From assembly GCF_958298935.1 (NCBI RefSeq), contig NC_084940.1, positions 4,122,001 through 4,186,000 of the forward strand: a DNA stretch of 64,000 nucleotides, read 5' to 3'. The notes below the pieces were generated by a model that had not been told where the DNA came from, made no database searches, and saw only the letters and a list, made by a program, of their open reading frames with translations. Both the position numbers and the translations under genes were made by a program. Source of the DNA: Phragmites australis. Its lineage: Eukaryota; Streptophyta; Magnoliopsida; Poales; Poaceae. Numbering within the stretch: position 1 is the first letter of the stretch; the number at the start of each line of letters is the position of its first letter. Below are positions 1 through 10,075 of the stretch, one piece after another.

Positions 1-102
1 CGAGTGAGTTCCGATGAGCTACGCGAGCAATGGCAGATTGTTTTTTTTTCTTTCTTTCTTGTCTAGTTGTCTTACTCGTTGTTGTATAAATCAAGTGTCC
101 AG

Positions 103-434
103 GAGCCTATGGTGACTTCACTCCATCAGAGCATGAGCGTGCTATGACTCGTGAGAATGCTAATGATAAGCTGCCAAATTACTATCACAAGCTGGAATTA
201 GCAAGATACACAAGCTGGTGTGCAGTAGAAGTTTCTGAACAATCTATTGACCCGTCAAGGGATTGGGCTTGTGTATTCCACACCTCTGCTTCTCTGGCTG
301 TGCCATTTCTTGTTCCCCATCTAGCTTTCAGTCAATTTTTGTATCTGAATCACTGCCTGGATGAGTCTGCTTGCATCATAAAAACCGGTCGCTCTATGTA
401 CTTGGTAGATACATCTTCTTCCATCTGTTTTTGA
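103..434 (+). other. Possible last coding exon of a gene entering from the left edge
   Basis: A pyrimidine-rich stretch ends in a splice-acceptor-like CCAG at about 102. The following frame reads like real protein: it begins AYGDFTPSEHERAMT, is rich in charged residues, and stays open to a stop at 432-434. After about residue 45 the translation (VFHTSASLAVPFLVPH) looks less protein-like, so a donor near 219 (gca/gtagaag) is possible. I do not recognise the family. The upstream exons would lie outside this window. The call rests only on the acceptor and residue composition. Confidence 0.28.
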
Positions 435-559
435 GCAAACGAGATGAACTTATGTCAACACGATCTATTGTGCTGAACTCCTATATACTGTTGGTACATA
501 GAGCTCTGGCACATACTGAATTTTCTCATCGCTGAACATCCTCTGCAATCTCTGAAGGT

Positions 560-1190
560 CATTTTGTTAGGCTGTTTGTGTTCGGAATTCCAGGTCCAGC
601 TACTTTTGGCAGGTATACATGCCATCGCCCCCACCTTACCACGCGTACCTTCACCATCCGAGCACACGTACTTGCCGCTCGCAAGTCGCAACACGGCGGC
701 GGGCGGTGCATCGCTTTGGTGCTCTGCCTATCGTTGTGCACGAGAAAAGGTAACAGTAAGATCACGTCGAAAAGAAAACTCGCAGCTTAAAACCGAGCCA
801 GAAAGGCATTCTCTTCCCCAGCCTTCCTCAGTGCTTCACTCCCCCGTACCGTCCAAACCGACGCGTACCACCGCCTCCCCCACGCGCTCCCTGGCCGCTG
901 CATCGGGGCAAAAACCGCGCCGCGATACGTGTGAGACTGCGAGTCGGGGGCGGGGCGGGGCGGGGCGGGGCAGGGGGCACGCAACATGGCAGGCGGGCGG
1001 GAGGGGACGCCCCCGCCCCCCAACCCCACCGTCGGGCCAACCCAATCAGACGCGGCGCCGAGGAAAGCGACTTCTCCTCCGCGGAGCGGTCACAGCCCCC
1101 GCACTGTTCCGGTCCGGGGCCAATCCGCGGCCCTCCTCGTCCGGGTCAGATGGGATTAAGGAGGGCAATGAGCTACGTTCCTCGGTAACC
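560..1190. other. GC-rich island with GC-box and G-run array
   Basis: A GC-rich, CpG-rich block stands out from AT-rich flanks on both sides. It contains a run of G4-C units at 946-977 and a CCAAT motif near 1040 (cccaatcaga). The open frames here in both directions are arginine/proline/alanine-rich and look like composition artefacts, not genes. It could be a CpG-island-type promoter for a gene read leftward out of the window, but no TATA box or transcript start can be assigned. Confidence 0.4.
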
Positions 1191-1199
1191 TATAGAGAA

Positions 1200-2500
1200 T
1201 TTCTCTATTAGGGAAAATTGACCTTCGTGAATTAATACGAGAACGGGACCGGAATGCGCTCTTTGTCCTCGCTCTCTATTATATACTACTCAATATTATA
1301 CATACATATGTTTTTATTAATATATAAATATATAAATATTACATTACGTACGAAAATAATAAATTACTTATTTATATTACAGGCACATTGTTAATATATA
1401 AAAATAATCAACAATAATTCAATTTTACATCACAATTGATGATCAGGCTGATGGTACGTTAGTGGTCAAACCACTGTTTGGCAGACCGTGAGACTCTACC
1501 AACACCACTTTGTGAGGCTCCCGACGAAGGCTCCAGCGAAATCTTTGACCACAAAAGGTATAAAAATACTCTATAAGACTAGGGAAGTTTTTCTAAAGTG
1601 GTTTAGACAATATTTATCGAGCTAAACTCAAAGTACCTTATGAATAAGCACAAGGCTAGGGTTAAACTTGAGTCTAAATGATATTGGGATCGACTCGAGT
1701 TTGGGAATGACGGAGAATCGGTAGGGGACGTCTCACCTTAATGTAGAAAAGTTTTCTACTGGAGTGGTTTACTCTGGAGAAGCTTCGATTTGAAGATTGG
1801 GCTCTGAGTGGTGTAGGGGCTTGAGATGAATGAACTCGCATGGAAACTTCACTGACGACGAGGGTGAAGGAGATGAGCCCGACGAAGCCTTCGGGAAGCT
1901 CGAGGACGTTCCCTCCGTTGATCTTCAATCATCATGGATGTTGAGGTGATCTCTTCCTTTATCTTGACGTGGGTGAAAGAGTAAGTGAGAGTGAGAGTGT
2001 GTGAGAGACTTGGCGATTTTTTTAAGTGGAGCCTTTACGCTGTGGAGGTCAGATTGCCGAAAGCCCACATAGCAAGCCTAGCGGCCAGACCACAAGGAAT
2101 CCCAGTTAGACTACGAGAGGGATCCTTTGCTAAGTGTTTCTAAATTTGTCACTTTTTCTATTCTTCTTTTTCTCCAAAGTATCTAGTGCTTCTCTAAAAA
2201 GTTCTAGACTATCTCTAAAGTATTTTTGAAACATATTTAAACTCAGATTATCAAATAAATACGCATAAATATAATACCATATTGATTATGAATGTTTAAT
2301 CATATAATTAGTATTTTGGGACGTGACATATTCATCCTCGGGATTAGATCCGACGCATTAAAGGTCTCGATGTCTCCAATCAATAGTATGTGTAAAAGAC
2401 ACTTAAACGTGAGTGATGCGGTTAGATTGTATGTTGGTGTTATGCCCCTTATGTTTGGATATGTGATGTGACTGTTACTAGGAGGCACAGGGCTAGGTAA
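1200..2500. other. AT-rich intergenic DNA, no gene recognised
   Basis: AT-rich intergenic sequence with no coding frame I can support. The stretch from about 1440 to 2330 has the feel of a decayed transposon: it includes a short GA-rich tract near 1980-2010 and ends GGGACGTGACA. No paired LTRs, terminal inverted repeats or target duplications could be established. Confidence 0.4.
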
Positions 2501-5283
2501 ATGTGTCGGACGATGCGCCAGAAGACGAGAGTGAAACCAAGATACACCTCATGTTTGGATAGGTTGTTTTAGCTTTTTCCAAAAAAGCTAGAAATTATTC
2601 AAACGGTTGGTTTTTGGTGGTTTTTAGCTAGCTGATTAAGTAGTTGTGACTGAAATTAACTACAAATTGATAAGCTGATTCTAACTGGCTTTTTTCCTTA
2701 TAAATATGTTAAAAAACTAAAAATTTATAATAAAAATCAACTACCAAAATTCAATGGCGATAACTTTTTTAAGCTAGTAAAAACCCCATAGTCACGTCAT
2801 ATCTAAACGGACTCACAATTCTAGGTAGAATGCCTTCGCTGCCACGGCCGGCCCAACACGCACGCGATATACAGTCACAGGCGCACAGTAGCGCTCTCTC
2901 CCCTTCGGCGCGCGCGGGGGCCCGGCACGGCGCGCGGAGGCCCACGTGCGCCAGCATCCCCGCCCGGCCAGCGCACCAGAGAGCGCACAGTCACCGGTGA
3001 GCGTCAGCAACAGTGCCGGCGCCTGCCACTAGCGGCAGGAGGCCCGGCCGGCCGGTCCCTCTCGCCTCGTGTGGTCAGCCGTCTGTCCCGCGCTCGTGCA
3101 CGGCGCTGCCGCGGGTGCGTCACTGGTGACTGGCCTGCTTATCCCCGTAGCCCACCGTCGCCGTCGCGTCTCTGTAGCTGAGGCTCGCGCCCGCCCGCTG
3201 GCGCTGCCGATAGTACCAGCGGCGAGAGAGATTCGGTGCAGGGTTGGGTCATGGCTTCTGTCTAGGGCGGTGCAGACGACGTCACCGCGATGGGAAAGAA
3301 AATCCGGGGACTTGCCGAATACGACGCCCGCATGGGCGCTCGTGAAACAATGCCAGTTGCGCGCGACGACGACGGGATCATCGAGCAGAGGTTAAGTGCC
3401 ACGGCGTGCAACTCTAGAGGGTGGTTACAGACGATGGGGACTGCATGTTTTCTCGTCACGAGAATTTTCAAAGGGCCACCCGTGAAAAGTGTGTCAGCAA
3501 CTTAGCTTAGGCAACTGAGAATTCTCCATGTTAATTTCCAAACGTTTTACTTGCTCAACGGCTCAAGTATATATATGATCCAAGTACAGGGAACCGGCCC
3601 ATGTTTATGTCGGAAACAAAAATGACTTGAGGGACAAAAGCAGAGGACAGAATTGCCAATAACCTGTGATTGTTGTGTCGCCAATCTAAAGACACGATGC
3701 TGGCGAGTACTACTTTTCTGCTCCTGATTAAATATTTCCTTCCGAAAAACCATCACGACTGCCGAGCACATGGCCAGCTGAAAAGCTAGTTTGGATGAAG
3801 GTCAGTTAAGACTGTAAGTCTTATTTCTGTGTATGTGTTTTTACTGAAAACTGGTAGACGCACGTTTGTACTGACTCTTCCATGTACCTGGCTAGTACGA
3901 GGCATGGCTCGAACAGCCACCGTTACTAGCTACATATCTCTATTGCGCCGAATGGCTTTCACGGGTTAATCTGCCATTACTATGCTACTTAAACTCTTTA
4001 ATCTCCTCTTATTGTTCTAGTCTGCTGTACGTGTGGTCCTGCACTTTGTTTAGCTGCATGAATACATTCGTGCGTACTCCACAACTCTTCTATAGACTTC
4101 GCGTGCATCTGTTCATGTATGTGTACGGAACAAACTACTTAACCGTATAGTGAGCTTCAGATTCAGATAGATGAGTACCAGCAGGGATTCTAGGGTTCAT
4201 TTGGTTCAGCGTCCTGCCAAAAGTTGGTTTGCCCACGCACGCAAAACTGTTGCTTGCTCCGACGTCAACACGCTGGCGAGCCCATGTATTGACTATGATC
4301 TTGTGCTCGCGTTAGTTCATTTTCTCGCTAACTCGCGGTTAGAATGCTGACGAAAAATCCGTCGGCTAACAATTAGCCAGCCAAACTTTGACGGGGCTAA
4401 CCCGAGGTAATCCAAACGTGCCACAGCCTTCAAGGATGCAAGTGACATAAAGTAGTGCTCCAGCTGCTATCGAGCCCACAGCCCCAACCAATCCGTTGGA
4501 GCATTTTGAGGCAAATCCAAAGCTCACTGCTGCTAACTTTTGAAAGCCTAAAAAATGGGCTCTCTCGGAAGAGATTCTCCACCAATCCGAACGCACCAAA
4601 GCAATCTCAGTCGCAGGGCTAGACCAACGGTTAAACTAAGGCAAGAGACGTCTTGTCGAGCTCGAAAGCGGAAACGCCGGAAAGCTAGAGGCCAAGGGCG
4701 TCCATCGCCCCATGCCTCCATGTAACCCTCCGTTTTGTTATGTCTCACCGAAGACTATGCTAATGGTACGTACTGCCTACAATTTTTTTAGTTTTTTTGG
4801 GGGGGGGGGGGGGGGTGTGGGGATAAGGCTACGTCCACGTGAGAAACCACCGGATGAGTGACCGAGGTTGGAAACCAGGGAATGTTTTACATTATGAAAT
4901 TTTAGCCTTCAATTCTAGATTCAAAGTCAAAGGGAATCTACGACCTTCCAATGGATAGAATGCCAAGTTTCGATCAAAGGTTTAAATGCTTTGACATGTT
5001 TTAAGTGACAATATAAGAAGAGCTTGTGTAAAAATGGGAGGAATATAAACACTTACTTGAAATTAAAATGTCATGTAAAAACCAGTGAAATTTCTAACTA
5101 AAAGTGACTTGCAAACTTTGGAAACTTTGTTTGGAAACTTTCACCTTATATTTCATTTCGTCTTCTATATCGAAGCATTTTATTTGGCGAAAAATGAGGT
5201 GCTAATGGATGTGGTTTATGAGCATCAAGCTAGAAGAACGAATTTGAGAGGAGCTACCAGCATTGTATTAAAAAGGAGTATAA
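2500..5283. other. Intergenic DNA, possible MITE and a 17-bp poly-G tract, no gene
   Basis: About 2530-2815 is AT-rich. Its ends look loosely inverted (gtttggata near 2555, tatctaaac near 2803), which would fit a small decayed MITE, but no clean target duplication is visible. 2830-3420 is GC-rich with arginine/alanine-rich spurious frames. 3520-4740 shows nothing I can identify. An uninterrupted G run occupies 4799-4815. The rest to 5283 is AT-rich and featureless. Confidence 0.35.
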
Positions 5284-5517
5284 GGGTCTATTTAGTTCGT
5301 GTCAAAATTTATCATGTTTAAGGTTAATTAAGTATGGCTAATTAATTTTTAATACATGTATGACAGAGTTATTAAAAAATTGAGTGTATGATGTGTGAGT
5401 TAGAGGCTAACAAAATATGGTTTACCATAATTATACCAGTCAACCAAATAGTTATCAAAAACATATGATACAACTAACATTAGATCTATAAAACTTACAC
5501 ATAAACCAAATAAACCC
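5284..5517. mobile_element. Tourist-like MITE (PIF/Harbinger type)
   Basis: A 234-bp AT-rich element. The left end reads GGGTCTATTTAGTTCGTGT and the right end, read inward on the other strand, is GGGTTTATTTGGTTTATGT. These are imperfect terminal inverted repeats of the GGGTCTGTTTGGTT type common in grass Tourist elements. It is flanked by TAA at 5281-5283 and TAA at 5518-5520, the 3-bp TWA target duplication of PIF/Harbinger transposition. It has no coding capacity. It sits about 1.2 kb upstream of the TATA box of the SPL gene. Confidence 0.75.
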
Positions 5518-5520
5518 TAA

Positions 5521-6464
5521 AAGTATGAAAAACATACACAATAAAACCACCAAATTATAAGACAACGGATGTTAAGATAAGTTCTTATGTACACTTGCAA
5601 AGTAGTCTTTCCAAACAACACATAGATTTTATCTATAAAAAAATTAATAATATTAAGTACAACTAACAATCACAAGACACCATATGTAAGGAACTGTACG
5701 TTCATACAAAATTAGATATAAGTTAGAATAAAACCTATATATAGGTCTTATAATAAGAATATAGTACTCGAAACCATATATTGGACCATGTACTTAGTCC
5801 TCTAGTTAGAATAAAAGGTTGTACTGTACTTTCATTCTAGATCAAATCGAAAACCGCTGTTCCCTCAAATCCTGCAACACGCTAAAATATCCACTGGGTT
5901 AGAGGAGCCTCACCTCCGCAATAATAGGAGCCATGGTTCACCGCCTCTCCGGACCCACGCCAGCACCCACCAGGCCACCATCAGTGGTGCAAGCGAGCCG
6001 TCGCGGTCGCGCCGGCCAATGGCCATGCACTCCTGAGCGCGCCTAGCTCAGCTAGCCTGTACACTCGCGCGTCTGGTCGATAGACTTGACTTGATGGCAC
6101 GCCTGGTCTGGAGCCGCCGTGCGGTGCGGTGTGCACGTAGCGAGGGCGGGCAGGAAGGGCCCTACCAGCCCCGATGCGGGAGGAGGCCGACGCGGACGCA
6201 GCCGGGCAGGCAGGCACGGCTCCATCGACCAGTCAGCCACTGTGCATGGCCAGCAGCACTGCTGCCGCGGTGCAGCGCGCGCACAGTGCCGCTGACGCTG
6301 CCGCTGCCGCTGCTTCCCTGTGCGCGTGATGTGATCGCCGGAGGCAGGCACTGTGCTCCGAATTAAGACGGCACGGATGGAGGACTGTTTCACCAGCAAA
6401 CGCACTGCTGCTGCGACACCGGCCCGCAAACGAAAGCAAAAACCCCTGGCACCCGCGCCGCGCG
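5521..6464. other. Upstream region of the SPL gene
   Basis: 5521-5870 is AT-rich with nothing recognised. 5900-6460 becomes GC-rich toward the SPL core promoter. Frames on both strands here are alanine/arginine-rich and overlap one another, which marks them as compositional artefacts. I infer that this block holds the proximal promoter of the SPL gene; no specific factor site is claimed. Confidence 0.4.
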
Positions 6465-6471
6465 TATATAA
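6465..6471 (+). promoter_or_regulatory. TATA box of the SPL gene
   Basis: TATATAA followed by GG sits in a GC-rich context (cgcgtatataaggcg). It lies about 420 bp upstream of the SPL start codon, leaving room for a long 5' UTR as is usual for SPL genes. The interval 6500-6887 is the probable 5' UTR. Confidence 0.6.
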
Positions 6472-6887
6472 GGCGTAGGCCGGCGCAGCCGTTTCACCAG
6501 GAAGTGGTAGCCGCGTAGAACAGTAGCAGCGGCGCTAGAAAAGAGAGCGTGGTGGTGTGGTGGTGGTAGATGAGTGACAGAGTGAGAGCTGAGCTGAGTA
6601 GTGGGAGTGCGTGCACGAAGGGGAAGAGAGAGGAAAGAGACGGCACCACCCACACGACACAGGCGCACACGCGCGCACACTGCACCACACACGCGAAAGC
6701 GTTATTTTAAGGGCGGCGCCACCACTGTTGTCGCCTCCTTCCCTCCCTCCTACTCCCTCTGTGCCTTCTTCCGTCTCTCTCATCTCACTTCCTCTAGCTA
6801 GAGGGCCTCGGGTCAGAGCGGGGCGGGCAAGAAAGCCGCCACAGCGGTGAGGTGAAAGTGTAGGGGGTAGCACGGTAGCGGGTGGCC

Positions 6888-9745
6888 ATGGAAACTGGTG
6901 GCAGCGGCGGAAGCGGCGGGGGAGACGACGTCCACGGGCTCAAGTTCGGCAAGAAGATCTACTTCGAGCAGGACGCGGCTGGCGGGAGCGGGACGGCGGG
7001 GGCGGGTGGCAGGAAGGGGAAGGGCGCGGCGGGAGGCGGGGCAGCGTCCTCGGCAGCGGTCGCGGCCACGCAGCCGCCGAGGTGCCAGGTGGAGGGGTGC
7101 GGCTTGGATCTGAGCGGCGCGAAGGCGTACTACTGCCGGCACAAGGTGTGCTCCATGCACTCCAAGGCGCCGCGCGTCGTCGTCGCCGGCATCGAGCAGC
7201 GCTTCTGCCAACAGTGCAGCAGGTAATCATTAAACGCGTACTCCATCAGTCCCAACCCAAATTGGGTTCCAAGAATTGGCTCTCTTGCGCCTCCAATTAT
7301 TCTGTTTGCCGTGGAGCTCCTCCTCCTGCTGCTTCGGCCTACCGTTCCACTCGTGGTACCTTGGGAGCTAGCCAGGCTCGTCAGTGTCTGAATTAATGTA
7401 CTGCATGTAGCTTTAGGAAAATAAATTCAGAAGCCATTCTCTGCAATTGGTTCCTCTAACTCTCTTTAACTGAAAGACAACGAGTTCTGAATATTTTTAG
7501 CCATGTTGCAGTGTTCGTGCCAGTAACTGTACTGCTCTTCACTGAACACTTCACAAATTCTGCTGCTGTGTTCATGCATTCGTGATAGCGTTCATGGGAT
7601 GCTGGATGTAGTGTACCGTTGATGCGAATTTGGTGGATGTCAACTTGATGTAAAATTTGGGCAAGTGGAATCGGACCAGAATAGTAAGGGACATAGATGT
7701 GAACATTCATAGTATCTTGTCTGAGTAGCACAGATATAGCAAGCCTAGATTTCCCTTTTTCTTATTCTACTGTAGGTAGGCTATGTGAATGGCTAGTACA
7801 CTAGTACCTGTAAGACACTATTTAATGCCCTAATGAAATGGAACAGAAGTTGATCTGAGAGAAACAGGGGTGGAATGTAACAAGTACAAATTAAATTGCA
7901 ATGAATTTACTAGCTGTGCCGATGCTGAAACTTCTTGTAGCAAACTAAGGGTGATTATTATTTAGTTCAGTTCATCTGTGGTCACTTATGGTTCTTGCTT
8001 GTAGGTCAATAATGTTGGTTAACTTTTGTTTAATTTACATTTGTATCAAGTGTAAGGGTACACGCGCCCATCTAGTCCTGAATGCTACTTTGATGAATTC
8101 TTTGGGGGAAACAATATTGTGCCACGGCCATACTCACATTGTTTGGTGGCTTGTATTGCCTTTTGCAACACTAGAAAAGCTGAAGGTTCTGACCGTTCAT
8201 TTATAGATAAACCTGCTGTTCATAGATAAAACATCACTTTCTAGGGCTTTACGCGTGTCTGCACCCCGTGAATGATTGCAATGCTCTTTCCACATGTTAA
8301 CCTTTTAGGAGTATTTTCTTTTCCTAGTGCCCTGATGTATGGATCTAATCATGAAAGGCGTTTCTTTGGTTAATGTCGCTACGTAAAAAAAAAAGTTAGT
8401 TCAGGATTAGAAAAACAAATGTATTGCTTGTACCAAGGCAGCTTTTTGTATGACATGTGGTTTGCTTTGTTATTAAGATATCAGTTAGTAGCAGAGTCTT
8501 GATTACTGAGTTAACAATTCCTCTTTCCATGTGCAACCAATTTTTTACGGTAAGAAATCACTGCAGTACGCAATTGATCGGTGAATATTCTTCGGTCTGC
8601 TTTTGTTATGCAACATTCAAGCTATTGTGCATTGTGATCATAATGTTTGTAGGATTATAACATTATTCATTTCAGATTAATTTGCCTGATTCACAGATGC
8701 TGCCTATTTTATTTATTTAGAAATGGAGTTTTTACTCCCAATTTCATTCTGAAATCAGATAACTTACAAGACCACTGCCTATTTTATTGACATTTTTTTT
8801 GGTGATACTACACCAGTTGACATACTATATTGGCTCTCTTGTGCCACTGCTTCAGTAACATGGTAACTTGTTAAGTTTGTACCGTGAGTAACTTTTATTC
8901 ACGCTTATCACAGGTTCCACCAGTTATCTGAATTTGACCAAGGAAAACGTAGCTGCCGCAGACGCCTTGCTGGTCACAATGAGCGCCGGAGGAAGCCACC
9001 ACCTGGACCTCTCACTTCACGCTATGGCCGGCTTGCTGCATCATTTCAAGGTATCACATGCCGCATGTTGTTATGAACTCATACTTTCTTTTCAAATGCA
9101 TATGCTAATCTGCTGTTTCTCGAATCTTTTGTTTCATAAGAGCCTGGCAGGTTCAGAAGCCTCCTGTTGGATTTCTCGCACCCAAGGGATGGGTGGACAG
9201 CTATTCAGCCCGGCGACCGTATGCCGGGTACTATCCAGTGGCAAGGGAGCCATGAACTTTATCCTCACCGCAGCGCAGTTGTGGGATACAGCGACCATGC
9301 ATACAACGGCCAGGGTGGCTCGGTGGCGGGGGCACCAGTGCTCCCTGCCTTCGAGCTTCCTCCCGGCGGATGTGTTGCAGGAGCTGCCACCGACTCCAGC
9401 TGTGCTCTCTCTCTTCTGTCAACTCAGCCATGGGATACTACCCAAAGTGCGAGCCACAACCGGTCCCTGGCAATGTCCACGGCCAGCGCCTTTGAAGGCA
9501 CCTCGGTGACGCCCTCAGTCATGGCGAGCAACTACACTGCGGCAGCAAGCACCTGGACTAGCTCCCGGGGCCATGCTGAGGATGCTCTGAACCTGGTCCA
9601 TCCAGGCTCGGTCCACCACGGCCACTTCTCCGGCGAGCTCGAGCTTGCGCTGCAGGGAAGCGGGCCGCCGAACCCGCCGCATGTCGATCATGGCTCCGGC
9701 AGCACCTTCAGCCAGTCCAGCAATGCAATGAACTGGTCCCTGTAG
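6888..9745 (+). CDS. SBP-box (SPL) transcription factor, miR156-targeted, SPL14/SPL17-like
   Basis: A plant DNA-binding regulator that recognises GTAC cores. In grasses this clade controls shoot branching, inflorescence architecture and phase change. Exons are 6888-7222, 8914-9050 and 9141-9745, all with GT/AG borders, joining in frame to 358 aa. The ATG is in a strong context (ggccATGG). The SBP domain spans residues 66-140: zinc site 1 is C66, C71, C88, H91; zinc site 2 is C107, C110, H114, C126; the bipartite nuclear signal is the KR and RRR around 123-138. The N-terminal [12 protein letters not shown] block, the [13 protein letters not shown] block, [11 protein letters not shown] and the terminal NAMNWSL are typical of the rice SPL14/SPL17 and maize tsh4/ub2/ub3 clade. 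Intron 1 (1.69 kb) splits the SBP domain at the family's conserved place. Length is somewhat short for the clade. Orthology to a single rice or maize gene cannot be settled by reading. Confidence 0.95.
9402..9421 (+). promoter_or_regulatory. miR156/157 target site in the SPL coding sequence
   Basis: The 20-nt site GTGCTCTCTCTCTTCTGTCA is complementary to miR156 with a single mismatch and is the usual form in plant SPL genes. It covers codons 245-251 (C-ALSLLS). I infer post-transcriptional repression by miR156 in juvenile tissue. No miR156 precursor occurs in the window. Confidence 0.93.
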
Positions 9746-10075
9746 GGACGGATACGGGCCCTTTCCCAGCAACTGCCTCCGGTCGCCACGCCAAGAGACA
9801 TGGAGCACTTGGGCGGCCTGGTTTTGTGCGCCTTACCTTGCCGTATCAGATTTCAGGGTGGAAAGGGAATTCCTAACTGGTAGATCGTGAATTCCCTTCC
9901 CGTGTAGCCCAATGCGTCCATGAATCGATCAAACACCTGATCTGATCCTGTCAATGTAGAACTCCGTAACTTGAACTATTCAATTATGAATATGCTTGTC
10001 AAGTGACCTGCTATTTATTCCTCATGTTACTGCTTCTATCTTTCCTTAGTTGGAGTTCAGTGTCTTTTAATAAAA
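9746..10075 (+). other. 3' UTR region of the SPL gene
   Basis: Non-coding sequence following the stop codon, becoming AT-rich. Poly(A)-signal-like motifs are seen near 9988 (tatgaatatg) and 10069 (aataaaaaat). The exact cleavage site cannot be placed. Confidence 0.45.

Noticed and set aside
564..1211. Open frames of up to 215 codons in the GC island on both strands
   Set aside because: Arginine/proline/alanine-rich, overlapping in several frames and without family likeness; explained by GC content.
4190..4420. Possible MITE starting GGGTTCATTTGGTT
   Set aside because: The end near 4415 does not pair convincingly and no target duplication is present.
6052..6873. Several 60-125-codon frames just upstream of the SPL start
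   Set aside because: They fall in the promoter and 5' UTR, overlap one another on both strands, and have low-complexity composition.
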